The translations under genes and the position numbers were made by a program. From the NCBI RefSeq assembly GCF_019711195.1, contig NZ_CP081299.1, positions 5,366,501 through 5,430,500 of the forward strand: a DNA stretch of 64,000 bases. The letters run 5' to 3'. Each line of letters starts with the position of its first letter. Positions within the stretch are counted from its first letter, which is position 1. The notes beneath the pieces are model-generated. The model saw only the letters and a program-made list of their open reading frames with translations, searched no databases and had not been told where the DNA came from. This DNA comes from Dyadobacter sp. NIV53. Lineage in GTDB: Bacteria; Bacteroidota; Bacteroidia; Cytophagales; Spirosomataceae. Below, piece by piece: positions 25,554 through 36,276 of this stretch.

Positions 25554-28068
25554 TTACAAGCTGAACCAGAAAGATATTTTAACAGCGAAAGGAGTTACCT
25601 GAGGGTTTTTGAGATAGGTAAGCCTGTGTATAAAATCAATTCTGCCGAACCTGAATATATTATCAATGCCGTAACCAAGTTCAACATAAGGAACGCGGTT
25701 CAGGCGGTTAAAAGTTTGTAATTCATTTCCTGCATCGTCTACCGAGGAAGTCAGTGCCAGGTTTTCATTACTTACATCTCCATAAAATATTTTTCCTGTT
25801 GCCAGCATACGCCATTTCAATTTCCTGATCGCCGGAATACGGTTAAACAGTAATCCCTCAAAATTATGTTCCATGCGTAACTGAATATAGCGGTCGCTGA
25901 TAAATTCGAAATAATTCATCAGGTTAAAAGCATTGTCAACATAAAACAAGGATTCATTTCCCAGTGGCGTATACAGCAGCGGGTAAGGAACAGTAGAAGG
26001 TATATAACCCAGAGTAAGATTGTAGTAAGTTCTTCCAAGAATTCCGGAACGAAAACTGTGCTTGACGTTGAGGGAAAATTTCTGGTAATTGAAATCACCG
26101 GCAAGGAAATTTTTGATACCTGCCGTATATCTGAAAGTAACAGCAGGTGAATTCCCGTTTCCCATACTAATCCTTTCATTGTCATTCTGCAAGGAAAGTT
26201 TCTTTTCTTGCCAAACGCAGTTCAAAATTGAGTTCTGTAATGTCAAACGAACTTTTCAGAGGCGATTCTGCACCTTCATCAGGAGTAGTGCGATAAGCAA
26301 ACGGGAACAAAGGGATGAAATTTCTGTGTCGTAACTGAACGCTTCCGGTTAATCCTTTTACCATTTCACGTTTAAAATAAGCCGAAATATCTTCCTGCCA
26401 GTAGGGCCTGCGAAAAGCACCAAATCTTGAAAAAGCGCCAAAAAGTGTATTTGGGCCAATTGTTTCAGCGGAAACGCCCAGCCTTTCCAGATCTTTTGAA
26501 TAGGAAATACCAGCCATGGTCCATGGTTTTCTGGAAACGATATAATCCATTCCTGCACCGTATTTGAACTCATGGTCACGCGTCCCGTAAGCGCCGTAGC
26601 CATTAAAGATCCACTTTCGGCTAAATCCCGGATCTGTCCTGAATCCTAATCTGAAACGATGGCCCTCAACAGCATTGTTGGCATATAAAAATAAATAAGG
26701 GCCAATATCAATGTTCCATTTATCCAGTTTTTTGTACCCGTTTACAAAAATATTCAGAATCTCTGTGTACGTTTTGATGACGGGCAAAACCTTTAAAGAA
26801 TCAACAAGCTGAAAACTTAAAATTTCAGAAGGAGTAAGGGACTCTGGCCTGCTTTTGGCCCAAAAAACAGAATCATGCTGCATGTAATCTTCCATGAGCT
26901 CGATACCTGTATCATAAAACTTGTTATCAAGCGGAGAATTGATCTTGTATTTTGAATTGGAAGAATAAAATTTAAGCAGCATTCCGGCTGTTTTTTTAGT
27001 GGGTTCATCCACATCTATCAAAACCCGGGTTTTGACCGGAACCCATCTTTTTTCAGTTTCAAAGTAGTCGTAAGATTGCTGGATTTTAATTTTATCTATA
27101 AAATTCAGGTTAGCTCTTTTCCCAACACTTACGTCCATTTGCGTAAGCGCAAAACTCTCCCCGTCTACCCAGAATGATCCGCTGAAAGCCAGATCCTGTT
27201 CATGCTTTGGTTCAAAATCAATCTGATAATCGTAGCGATTTCCATTAGAAGTACTGTCTGCCAGATAATATTCATAATATACTTTCCAGCTTTCGGCGAT
27301 GGGAGAAACGAAGTCTTTTTCAAGAATGTTAAGCCAGTTGTTGTAAAAATTATATTGTTGAAAAGAGGAGCCTGTCAATTGGGAAACAAGGCTGCCATCG
27401 GTGAGGCCTACACCCGATACTTTGGTCTTGCGGATAATTTCCTTTTTCTTTTTCGGATCATTTCTGTAATAAACATTAGAAACAGATTCTGATATGAAAA
27501 TCGGTATAACCGTTTCGCCATCTTCTCCTTTCACTTCATCGTATTTGTCTACGATATGAGTCATTTTCTGAATGGCCTTACGCTTCCTGAATTTATCCGA
27601 AAGATTATCAATATCAATCTGGATCTTGTTGTAACTCTCATATTCGTAAGCTCCCAGATTATCCTGATTATTTTGCTTTTTGTTGGCCATTATCTTACGC
27701 ATGATGGCATAAGCAGGGTTTTCTCCGGCAAATATTCTTACTTCCCTCAATTGTAAAGAGCCTGGCATCAGCTGAATATCGATTGTTTGTTCAGCAAGGT
27801 TAGGTGCTATTGCTTTACTTTTTGTATCGTAACCTACATAAGTTACGAGCAAAGAGTCTGCCGGAAGAGTGTATTTTAATTGATAGAAACCATCAAAATT
27901 GGTAATTGCTCCTGAGGTTGAAGCTTTTACTGCAATATTAGCGAAGGGGATAGGATCACCGGAAGTAGCATCTGTAATCCGTCCTTTAATGATATAAGTA
28001 GTTTGGGAATAAGCTTTGGAAAAAAATCCTGCCGCAACAAAAAACAGAAAAAGTAATATTTTGTTCAT
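25554..28068 (-). CDS. DUF5686 / carboxypeptidase-regulatory-like outer-membrane protein, apparent frameshift
   Basis: A signal peptide (ending KAYSQ near residue 21) and a CarboxypepD_reg-like beta domain (GRITDATSGDPIPFANI to YVGYDTKSK) precede a long region typical of DUF5686 proteins, predicted outer-membrane beta barrels with no known ligand. The first frame (26182-28068) stops after FELRLARKETFLAE, while the next frame (25554 onward) continues with LSLQNDNERISMGNG and ends in the barrel motif with terminal Phe-rich residues. Removing one T from the TTT or TTTT runs at 26199-26206 joins them into 837 residues. I treat it as one gene. Confidence 0.85.
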
Positions 28069-28101
28069 ATTTGATTCATGTCGTGCAAGTGTGGAATTCC
28101 A

Positions 28102-28761
28102 TTACTTTTCTTTTTGGTTTTTCATTTTTTTCGTGATCTCATTATTTGATGTAATGTCGGCAGATGGCCGCAGAAAATGAACATCCAGCACAGCCTTTGG
28201 CCTCGCAAGATACTCGCGTATGAGCGTGCGGAATGAATAACCGTCCGGTACATCCTGTGCCGCAAACGAAATGGCATTAATTCCTTCATTACGTGCAATA
28301 TACAGTGCCCTGGCATTGTGGAAGTTCTGGGAAATAATCGTGAAATTATCCTGGTTAAATACCTGCCTGCATCGCACAACCGAGTCGAAAGTGCGGAATC
28401 CTGCATAATCCAGCGTCATGACATTTTCAGGAACTCCCAGATTAAGCAATGCCTTTTTCATGTCCAGCGGCTCGTTATAATACTGTGAATCGTTATTTCC
28501 ACTTAAAATAATATACTTGATCTTGCCTTCCTTAAACAAATGCGCAGTAGCTTCCATCCGGTATTTGAAAAAGAGGTTTTCCTTTCCTTTTTCTGTATTT
28601 CTGCTGGTTCCCAAAACAAGGGCTACATCATTACTTGGTAAACTTTCAATCGAAAAAAAATTGTACTGCCGCGTGTAATATACTATCCAGAAATTACACA
28701 GCAAGATGAAAACCAAGCAGATAAATACCAGGAAAATAATCGCTTTGAGCAAATTTTTCAA
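28102..28761 (-). CDS. SanA/YdcF-like DUF218 protein
   Basis: The 219-residue protein has one N-terminal membrane helix (residues 5-25) and a DUF218 domain with the motifs ALVLGTSRN near 47, YIILSGNND near 83 and TIISQNFHNARALYIAR near 140. SanA-like proteins influence envelope integrity and vancomycin sensitivity in enterobacteria. The frame has no ATG: an in-frame TAA lies upstream, and TTG 28761 is the best start. It is 33 bases before the DUF5686 gene on the same strand. Confidence 0.85.
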   Translation of the reverse strand: MKNLLKAIIFLVFICLVFILLCNFWIVYYTRQYNFFSIESLPSNDVALVLGTSRNTEKGKENLFFKYRMEATAHLFKEGKIKYIILSGNNDSQYYNEPLDMKKALLNLGVPENVMTLDYAGFRTFDSVVRCRQVFNQDNFTIISQNFHNARALYIARNEGINAISFAAQDVPDGYSFRTLIREYLARPKAVLDVHFLRPSADITSNNEITKKMKNQKEK

Positions 28762-28856
28762 TTCTGTAATTCGGGATAATCTTTAAGACTAACAACTGAT
28801 TACCGGTTTCTGGTTCTCCAAACATTTTTGTCGTTTTGAACTATACGCCGGAACGT

Positions 28857-28906
28857 ATACTTTTTGTTGCTGCCGGCGATGAAAAACCGGCAGCAGCAAA
28901 AAGTAT
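28857..28906 (-). terminator. Intrinsic terminator of parC
   Basis: ATACTTTTTGTTGCTGCCGG pairs with CCGGCAGCAGCAAAAAGTAT around a ten-base loop, one mismatch, just past the parC stop at 28921. Confidence 0.92.
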
Positions 28907-28920
28907 TTTACATTGTTTTT

Positions 28921-31704
28921 CTATTCAAACAAACCTAACTGGCTTTTGCGTTTAGAGCCTTTCTTTGGTTCTTTCTTAGGTTTTAAAACCTTTTCATCTT
29001 CTTCGTTTTCGTCGGGTACGGCTTCCTCAGTTGCAGTTATATCCGGTATTTCTTCCGGAATAGCCTCCTGAATTACTTCATCCAGCGCTACAATATCTGC
29101 ATCGGAAGTTCCATCCGTATCCTGGATTTCCTCAGCTTCTTCTACATTGTCCGCCACTTCTTCATTTGCTTCAGCCGGCTCAGAAATGATTTCATCAGGC
29201 AGGTCGGGTAGGGAAGGAAGCCAGCGTATTTCTTTGAATTTATCAAAAGGAAGTTTGTTTCCCATTGCTTTCCAACCACGGATTTCTACAATTTCCGCAA
29301 TCAGATATTCTGTATTTACACGTTCGGTTTGAGCTGTTTTTGGTAATGAGATTTCCAGTTTTGGATATTTATCTGTACTGGCTAATAACAGCTTACTGTT
29401 TTTTGCATCACTGATAAACAGGAATTTCTTGTCTAGAGAAGAAGTTTCAATATGGAAACGTTTGATGAAATGCTGCTTCTGCCCTCCATCATAATAAACA
29501 GCAGTAATAGCGATTTTCGGATCGAATTTCTTAACAAGCAAGACCTCATTGGAAACATAGTGGTTCGTCAGGTCAAAACTGGTCAGCTCATAGGTTCCTT
29601 CTTTATATACGACCAAAATACTGTCTGACGCCTCAAAATTGCCCAGATATTCACCCCGTTCGTCCCGGTTTAATCTTCCTATAATCGGGTCAAACCATAA
29701 GTCTACACCACCTAATGTAGATCTTCCTGCCTGTTTCAGCGTAATTTTCCTGACCGAATATTTGGTCAGTACATTACCCATCGCACTGCGGTTTTTAATA
29801 AGCAGTTCAGCAAAATTGAAATCAAATTGCTTCACTTTTGCTTTGCTTTGGGCAGTAAGACTTAATGTGATAATTTCGGCTTCCCCATTTTCATTTGCGC
29901 TGAAATAGGTAATTTTCGATTTCGGGCTTCCCTGTGTAAGATCATACTCCCGGTCACGCGTTACGGCAGTTACCTGAAATCTCTTGCTGTATGAAACCCC
30001 GGTTTTGCCATCTACATAAATGAGGTTATACACCTTGCGCTCATCGTTCTTAACAAAAACTGCACAGTAAATAATATCCTTTCCGACAAACACCTTTTCC
30101 TGCGCTTTAACAACCAGGCATTTTCCATCGGTTTTGAAAACGATGATATCATCAATATCCGAGCAGTCCATCACATACTCGTCCTTTTTAAGCCCGTAAC
30201 CTACAAAACCCTCAGCACGATTGACATACAGTTTCTGATTATTAGCGGCCACAATATTGGCTGAGATCTGATTGAAAGCACGTATTTCAGTTCTTCTTTC
30301 TCTTCCCTTGCCATATTTTTTCAATAAATCTCTAAAAAAAGCGATGGCAAAACGTGTGATATTAGCCAGGTTTTCCTCAGTTTCTGCCAATTCATCACTC
30401 CACTTCTTCATTTGCTCGTCGGCTTTGTAACCGTCGTATTTCGAGATCCGCTTGATCCTGATCTCTGTCAGTTCAACGATATCATCATCATTTATTTCCC
30501 TGTAAAACTGTGGTTTGAAAGGTTCCAGTCCCTTGTCAATTGTCCTGATAACGGCTTCGAAAGTTTCACATTCTTCAATATCACGGTATATACGGTTTTC
30601 AATAAATATTTTTTCAAGAGAACCATAAAGGATTTTTTCCAGCAACGCCAGCCGTTTGATTTCTAATTCACGCTGAAGAAGATGGACAGTTTGCTGGGTA
30701 TTATATTTTAAAATTTCGGTAACACCAACAAAATGAGGCTTGTCTGCAATAATAATACAGGCATTAGGCGAAATGGATATTTCACAATCTGTAAATGCAT
30801 AAAGTGCATCCATCGTAATATCCGGTGAAACTCCCGGAGCCAGATGCACCTGAATTTCCACATCCGCAGCGGTATTATCTACCACTTTCCTGATCTTTAT
30901 TTTACCTCCGTCATTCGCTTTTACGATGGATTCAATCAGGGAAGTCGTTGTAATGCCAAATGGAATATCCCTGATCACAAGCATTTTCTTGTCTTCCTCC
31001 TCGATTCTGGCACGTACCCTTACTTTTCCACCTCGCTGGCCATCATTGTAATTGGAAACATCAACCTGGCCGCCAGTCAGGAAGTCGGGATAAATGGTTA
31101 CGTCTTTGCCTTGTAAAATGCTAATGGACGCTTCTATCAGTTCGCAAAAATTATGCGGTAATATCTTGGTCGACAAACCTACCGCAATACCTTCCACACC
31201 AAGGGAAAGCGTCAGTGGGAATTTAACAGGAAGTGTTACAGGCTCCCGCTTACGGCCGTCATATGACAATTGCCATTCCGTAGTGGCATCATTGAAGACG
31301 ATCTCTCTTGAAAACTTTGAAAGCCGGACCTCAATATAACGTGCAGCCGCAGCTCCGTCGCCGGTCCTGATATCACCCCAGTTACCTTGTGTATCAAAAA
31401 GCAGTTCCTTTTGTCCAAGGTTGACAATGGCATCGTAAATAGAAGCATCGCCATGCGGGTGAAACTGCATGGAGGAACCAACCACATTCGCAACTTTATT
31501 GAAGCGGCCGTCATCCATTTCGTTCAATGCATGCAGAATCCTGCGCTGAACCGGTTTTAACCCGTCTTCAATTGCAGGAACAGCGCGTTCCAGAATTACA
31601 TAAGAGGCATAATCGAGAAACCAGCTTTCGTAAAGGCCCGAGATGGGTAATTTGTCGTGTAACTTGCTATCTTCTACGTCAGGCGTAGCTCCGTTTTCGT
31701 CCAT
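28921..31704 (-). CDS. parC: DNA topoisomerase IV subunit A
   Basis: This 927-residue type IIA topoisomerase A subunit decatenates daughter chromosomes with ParE. The quinolone-resistance region reads HPHGDASIYDA near residue 82, with Ala where GyrA has the quinolone-contact Ser. The catalytic tyrosine is in AAAARYIEVRLSK near 119. The beta-pinwheel C-terminal domain (from about 530) lacks an obvious GyrA box, which points to ParC rather than GyrA. The last 110 residues are strongly acidic then basic and low in complexity, ending SQLGLFE, as in other Bacteroidota. The parE gene is not in this window. Confidence 0.92.
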   Translation of the reverse strand: MDENGATPDVEDSKLHDKLPISGLYESWFLDYASYVILERAVPAIEDGLKPVQRRILHALNEMDDGRFNKVANVVGSSMQFHPHGDASIYDAIVNLGQKELLFDTQGNWGDIRTGDGAAAARYIEVRLSKFSREIVFNDATTEWQLSYDGRKREPVTLPVKFPLTLSLGVEGIAVGLSTKILPHNFCELIEASISILQGKDVTIYPDFLTGGQVDVSNYNDGQRGGKVRVRARIEEEDKKMLVIRDIPFGITTTSLIESIVKANDGGKIKIRKVVDNTAADVEIQVHLAPGVSPDITMDALYAFTDCEISISPNACIIIADKPHFVGVTEILKYNTQQTVHLLQRELEIKRLALLEKILYGSLEKIFIENRIYRDIEECETFEAVIRTIDKGLEPFKPQFYREINDDDIVELTEIRIKRISKYDGYKADEQMKKWSDELAETEENLANITRFAIAFFRDLLKKYGKGRERRTEIRAFNQISANIVAANNQKLYVNRAEGFVGYGLKKDEYVMDCSDIDDIIVFKTDGKCLVVKAQEKVFVGKDIIYCAVFVKNDERKVYNLIYVDGKTGVSYSKRFQVTAVTRDREYDLTQGSPKSKITYFSANENGEAEIITLSLTAQSKAKVKQFDFNFAELLIKNRSAMGNVLTKYSVRKITLKQAGRSTLGGVDLWFDPIIGRLNRDERGEYLGNFEASDSILVVYKEGTYELTSFDLTNHYVSNEVLLVKKFDPKIAITAVYYDGGQKQHFIKRFHIETSSLDKKFLFISDAKNSKLLLASTDKYPKLEISLPKTAQTERVNTEYLIAEIVEIRGWKAMGNKLPFDKFKEIRWLPSLPDLPDEIISEPAEANEEVADNVEEAEEIQDTDGTSDADIVALDEVIQEAIPEEIPDITATEEAVPDENEEDEKVLKPKKEPKKGSKRKSQLGLFE

Positions 31705-31873
31705 AAATTGAGGAAGAACCAGGGTTTAAATATTCTGTAAATTTTATTAATGTTGTTTTCTTACCGGCTTTCGCGGAAGAACCAATGCATTTCAAAACAA
31801 TGAAACAACTTGAAGAATTCCGGAAGAATTTCTGTTAAAAACACCGCTAATATACTAAATAAAGCGCTTATTT

Positions 31874-32524
31874 TTAGTTTTTCGGGCTGGTATCTGAGGC
31901 ATTGATAACAGTCAGCAGTTCGCTGATCATCATAGCTGTTGCACCCCAGATTTTATAACCCTGAATTTCATAATGAGGAGCGTATACCTGTTCTCCCCTT
32001 ATTTGTATATTGCTGGATCCGACAATATTTATGTTGGAAATTTCATCCAGTTTTATCTCAAAAATATCCTCTACTTCACGTGCATCAGGATAAAAATCCG
32101 GACGATAAGGAATGGTTGCAACTACGGGCAAAACAAAAAAGTTACTGGGTGGGATAAAAAGCTCTGTCAGGCTTCCCAGAATTTTTACGTCTGTCAGTCT
32201 GAGCCCGATTTCCTCCTGTGCTTCCCGTAAAGCTGTACGTATCAGATTTTCGTCACTCAGTTCATACCTCCCGCCGGGAAACGCTACTTGTCCGGAATGT
32301 ACTCCGTCGTAAGCCGGACGGAGAATGAGAGGGAAATAAATTTCGTCCTTATGTGGATAGAATAAAATAAGAACGGCGCTTTTACGGGTCCGGTTATTGG
32401 GCTTAAAACTTAACCGGAGCGACGAAGTTGCCTGCATAATCCGGTGAGCCGACTCGCCTGGAAGCGGGTTTTTGAGATTTTGGGATATATGATTAATAAA
32501 GGACGAAAATGATCCTAGTATCAT
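31874..32524 (-). CDS. Nudix hydrolase, CoA pyrophosphatase type
   Basis: This 216-residue protein carries the CoA-pyrophosphatase signature HSGQVAFPGG near residues 76-85 directly before the Nudix box, whose key residues are seen in REAQEEIGL near 104-112. Such enzymes cleave CoA and oxidised CoA to 3',5'-ADP and 4'-phosphopantetheine. It lies between parC and an FAD dehydrogenase, all on the minus strand with gaps of 100-170 bases. Confidence 0.9.
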   Translation of the reverse strand: MILGSFSSFINHISQNLKNPLPGESAHRIMQATSSLRLSFKPNNRTRKSAVLILFYPHKDEIYFPLILRPAYDGVHSGQVAFPGGRYELSDENLIRTALREAQEEIGLRLTDVKILGSLTELFIPPSNFFVLPVVATIPYRPDFYPDAREVEDIFEIKLDEISNINIVGSSNIQIRGEQVYAPHYEIQGYKIWGATAMMISELLTVINASDTSPKN

Positions 32525-32624
32525 TATGAGTTTATATAGTTTGAATTGATGTCAGTACTGTATTAACAATGAGAATCAATACAGAGTTTCGAAGCTTTCC
32601 AATATAGCAATTTTTGAAAAAAAA

Positions 32625-34205
32625 TCAAAATACATGCGCGTACAACTTTGCAAGTTGCTCAGCACAACGCTCACCGTCCATGGCAGCCGACATAATTCCT
32701 CCGGCATAACCGGCACCTTCCCCGCATGGAAATAAACCTTTAACTACCGGATGCTCGCAGGAATCTCTGTCCCTGGGTATTCTGACTGGTGAGGAAGTCC
32801 GGCTTTCAACTCCGATCAGCTGCGCATCATTGGATAAATATCCCTTCATTTTCCTGCCAAAATCTGCCAGCCCGTCACGCAGCGGATTGGAAATATTTGG
32901 TGGAAGTACTTCATACAGATCAACGGAATGTAAACCTGGCTGGTAAGAAGTTTCCTTCAATTCCGCAGATATTTTCATTTTTACAAAATCATTTGCCAGT
33001 TGTGCAGGAGCCGTTTGTGTAGTTCCTGCCAGATTACACGCTTTTTGCTCAATTTCTTTTTGAAACTGAAGTCCTGCCAATGCTCCAAATTCTTTATAAG
33101 GGGCAATATCTTCTTCTTCAACAGAAACCACAATCCCTGAATTAGCATAAGGTGAATCCCTGCGGGAAGGTGACATACCGTTCACAACAAGTTCGCCGGG
33201 AGATGTGGCAGCGGGAACAATAAACCCACCCGGACACATACAAAACGAAAATACGCCACGCTGAATACCTTTGTACCGTGTTTGCGTAACCAGGCTGTAC
33301 GAAGCGGCCGGCAGATAAGGGCCACGATCCGTTTCACAATGGTATTGGATTTTGTCAATTACACGTTGCGGATGCTCGATGCGGACACCCATCGCAAATG
33401 ACTTACTTTCGATCAGGATATTTTTGTCATTCAGCAATTCATAAATATCGCGTGCAGAATGGCCGGTTGCCAGAATCACACCAATGCCGGTATGTTCTTT
33501 GCTGTCATCAGTAATGACTCCTTTCAGTTCATTTTGTTCCAGTATCAGATCCGTAACCTTAGTGTCAAAATGAATTTCACCGCCTGCTTTCAGGATGCTT
33601 TCACGCATTTCTGCTACAACAACAGGCAGTTTATTGGTGCCGATATGAGGATGCGTATCGACAAGGATCTGTTCACTTGCACCGTGCCCTACAAATATTT
33701 CAAGCACTCTGCGGATATCACCTCTTTTATTTGATCTTGTATATAATTTTCCATCGGAATAAGTCCCGGCACCACCTTCGCCAAAGCAGTAATTGGATTC
33801 CGGATTAACAATATGCTCTTTGTTGATCGCTGCCAGATCACGTCTTCGGGCACGGACATCTTTGCCTCTTTCAAAAAGCACAGGTTTGATACCCAGTTCG
33901 ATAAGCCGTAATGCTGCAAACATTCCTGCCGGACCGCATCCTACAACCAAAGCCTTTGGGCGCTGGCTCACATCCGGATAATTGAGATTGAAGCTGATCA
34001 GTGAAGGCGGCAGTTCATTTACATACACTTCTGCCTGCACATTCACTTTAACCTGTTTGCTCCGTGCATCGATAGATTGCCGTGTTCTGCGGATTACTGG
34101 ATTTTCATCTTTATTCAGACGTAGTTTTTTGATGATAAACTGACGGAGATTCTCGTCGTCAAGCGCTACTTCAGGAAGTAGAGTTAATTGAAGTGTCTGG
34201 TGCAT
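32625..34205 (-). CDS. FAD-dependent dehydrogenase (NAD(P)/FAD-dependent oxidoreductase)
   Basis: This 526-residue flavoprotein has an N-terminal domain of about 85 residues ahead of the Rossmann motif VVGCGPAGMFAALRL, then ERGKDVRARRRD, FGEGGAGTYSDGKL near 160, and a C-terminal FAD contact GLFPCGEGAGYAGGIMSAAMDG. It matches a widespread family of uncharacterised dehydrogenases (YtfP/HI0933-like relatives). Substrate is unknown. An exact -7 box TATCTTTG lies 29-36 bases before the ATG, supporting the start. Confidence 0.87.
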   Translation of the reverse strand: MHQTLQLTLLPEVALDDENLRQFIIKKLRLNKDENPVIRRTRQSIDARSKQVKVNVQAEVYVNELPPSLISFNLNYPDVSQRPKALVVGCGPAGMFAALRLIELGIKPVLFERGKDVRARRRDLAAINKEHIVNPESNYCFGEGGAGTYSDGKLYTRSNKRGDIRRVLEIFVGHGASEQILVDTHPHIGTNKLPVVVAEMRESILKAGGEIHFDTKVTDLILEQNELKGVITDDSKEHTGIGVILATGHSARDIYELLNDKNILIESKSFAMGVRIEHPQRVIDKIQYHCETDRGPYLPAASYSLVTQTRYKGIQRGVFSFCMCPGGFIVPAATSPGELVVNGMSPSRRDSPYANSGIVVSVEEEDIAPYKEFGALAGLQFQKEIEQKACNLAGTTQTAPAQLANDFVKMKISAELKETSYQPGLHSVDLYEVLPPNISNPLRDGLADFGRKMKGYLSNDAQLIGVESRTSSPVRIPRDRDSCEHPVVKGLFPCGEGAGYAGGIMSAAMDGERCAEQLAKLYAHVF

Positions 34206-34233
34206 TTGGAAAGGGATTTATCCTTTAAGGACG

Positions 34234-34241
34234 CAAAGATA
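34234..34241 (-). promoter_or_regulatory. -7 promoter box of the FAD dehydrogenase gene
   Basis: Minus strand TATCTTTG, an exact TANNTTTG match, 29 bases upstream of the start codon. Confidence 0.55.
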
Positions 34242-34327
34242 ATAAATCCGGGTTTTGGAATGCATTTCACATTTTGAGAAGTCGGATAAAACAGGGAATT
34301 TTAGGTTTAATCCTATTATCTGATTTT

Positions 34328-36169
34328 ATGAAATCCAATTACAAACACTTATATCTTTTATTGTTCATATACTTTTTGTCCTTTCCTGTTTTTGCACAAA
34401 GCATTAAGATACTGACCAACCATATAGGCTACGAAAATACGAATGTAAAAAGAGCTGTTGTGCTGGCTGAAAGTAAATTATCTATTCCGGTATTTCAAAT
34501 AATAGATATTGCATCCGGAAAGGTGGTGTACAATGGTAAAACGCAATTCAGCGGCCCGGTTGCCAAATGGAAAAACTGGCTATTCTGGACAATTGATTTC
34601 AGTGATGTCAAAACGGAAGGAAATTATAAAGTTCAGGTAATAAACGCAGGAAAGACAATTTCTTCCTATCCTTTTGTAATTGGAAAAAATGTACTGGAAT
34701 CGGCTACCTTATCCAACGTAATTTATTATTTCAAAGGACAACGAAGCTCGGGATTACTGGATAAAGCGGATCATCATTTGTTATTAAAAGGCCAGACGAA
34801 AGATACGGTTGATGTACACGGTGGCTGGTATGATGCTTCGGGAGATTATGGGAAACATTTATCACATCTTACGTTTTCAACCTATTTTAACCCACAGCAA
34901 ATTTCGTTGACCGCATGGAGTTTGTTTAAAACGTATGATCAGCTTATTAAAAGAAAAGGCAATGACTTTCGTCAGTACAACCGCCGTTTGCTCGATGAGG
35001 CAATGTATGGTGCTGATTATCTGGTGCGTGTACAGGTAAAAGACGGATCATTTTACCGTTCGGTTTCAGCTCCCGGCCCGGGCAAAATGGCGAAAGACAG
35101 AGTCATTCAGGCAGAGGAGCAGAGCTATCGGATCAAGGAAAATAAAGACCAGGCATTTAGTGATACAGATAAGTCGGACAACTGGAAAAAGTACCAGGTT
35201 AGTTACCGGTCGGGTGGAGGCATGAGCATTGCTGCACTGGCAATCGCGGCCGCGCACGATTCTTCCGGAGATTTTAGCAATAAGAAATATTTATTGGCGG
35301 CTGAAAATGCATTCCGTTTTTTAGAAAAAAATAATGGAATGATGACCAATGATGGCAAAGAAAACATTGTGGACGACTACTGTGCGTTGAGTGCAGCTAC
35401 TGAATTGTATAGGACAACCAAAAAGGATGAATACAAAATTGCGGCTGAAAAGCGCGCAGAAAGTTTGCTGGGCCGGCTTGTTTCATCTGAAAAATATAAA
35501 AACTTCTGGCGTGCCGATGACCATGACAGACCTTTTTTCCACCCATCAGATGCAGGATTACCGGTAGTAAGCCTGCTCAATTATTATCCTTTTGCTTCTA
35601 TTGAATTGCAAGCCGGAATAAAGGAGGCAATCAAAAAGTCACTGACTTTTGAATTGGCCTTAACAAGTGAAGTGAAAAATCCTTTTGGATACAGCAGACA
35701 GTTAACACAGGATACATTGGGGATTCAAAAAACCACTTTCTTCTTTCCGCATGGAAGTGATGCATCTCCATGGTGGCAGGGTGAAAATGCAAGAATTGCT
35801 TCTATTGCAGCCGCTGCAAGATTAGCGGCTCCGTTATTTTCCTCAGATAAACCATTTCAGGATAGTCTTGAAAATTTTGCATTAAATCAGCTCAACTGGA
35901 TTCTTGGATCAAATCCCTACAATACGTCGATGTTACAGGGTTCAGGATATAATAATCCGGCTTATGGATTTTTCGGAACTTTTGAATATACCAATGCACC
36001 GGGCGGAATTGTCAACGGGATTACTTCGGGGATTGACAATGAGGACGATATTGATTTCAATCTTTCATATGCCCAAACCGGTAAAGACAATGACTGGCGC
36101 TGGGCCGAACAATGGCTGCCGCACGCCGCTTGGTACTTACTGGCAGTATCTTCGGGGAGTATGAAGTAG
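34328..36169 (+). CDS. Glycoside hydrolase family 9 (endoglucanase-like), secreted
   Basis: From the ATG at 34328 (an upstream alternative start at 34274 adds 18 improbable residues) the protein has a signal peptide ending FPVFAQ, an N-terminal Ig-like CelD_N domain (about 25-110) and a GH9 catalytic (alpha/alpha)6 barrel. The nucleophile/base region reads YDASGDYGKH near residue 167 and the acid Glu lies in WRWAEQWLPH near 600. NWILGSNPY is typical of GH9. It probably cleaves beta-1,4-glucan or a related polymer. No T9SS domain is visible, so it may stay periplasmic. Divergent from the FAD dehydrogenase. Confidence 0.9.
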   Translation: MKSNYKHLYLLLFIYFLSFPVFAQSIKILTNHIGYENTNVKRAVVLAESKLSIPVFQIIDIASGKVVYNGKTQFSGPVAKWKNWLFWTIDFSDVKTEGNYKVQVINAGKTISSYPFVIGKNVLESATLSNVIYYFKGQRSSGLLDKADHHLLLKGQTKDTVDVHGGWYDASGDYGKHLSHLTFSTYFNPQQISLTAWSLFKTYDQLIKRKGNDFRQYNRRLLDEAMYGADYLVRVQVKDGSFYRSVSAPGPGKMAKDRVIQAEEQSYRIKENKDQAFSDTDKSDNWKKYQVSYRSGGGMSIAALAIAAAHDSSGDFSNKKYLLAAENAFRFLEKNNGMMTNDGKENIVDDYCALSAATELYRTTKKDEYKIAAEKRAESLLGRLVSSEKYKNFWRADDHDRPFFHPSDAGLPVVSLLNYYPFASIELQAGIKEAIKKSLTFELALTSEVKNPFGYSRQLTQDTLGIQKTTFFFPHGSDASPWWQGENARIASIAAAARLAAPLFSSDKPFQDSLENFALNQLNWILGSNPYNTSMLQGSGYNNPAYGFFGTFEYTNAPGGIVNGITSGIDNEDDIDFNLSYAQTGKDNDWRWAEQWLPHAAWYLLAVSSGSMK

Positions 36170-36170
36170 G

Positions 36171-36264
36171 TTACACAGAGACTCACGGAAAGAGGAAGAG
36201 TGCCACGGAGAATATATCAAAACTCCGTGGTCCTCTTTTTTTCTCTGTGGCTCTCGGTGTAACA
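36171..36264. repeat. 94-bp imperfect palindrome between convergent genes
   Basis: Two 40-base arms, TTACAC...CCACGGAG and its imperfect inverse ending GGTGTAA, surround a short loop. The CTCCGTGG/CTCTGTGG style is like intergenic palindromic repeats seen in several Bacteroidota. The T7 run inside one arm may also give terminator activity for both neighbours. Confidence 0.85.
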
Positions 36265-36276
36265 TATCTGCCTTTG

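Noticed and set aside
28921..31704. GyrA rather than ParC
   Set aside because: No obvious GyrA box, and the HPHGDASI motif with the acidic tail fits Bacteroidota ParC better.
34274..34327. Upstream start for the GH9 gene
   Set aside because: The signal peptide begins at ATG 34328.
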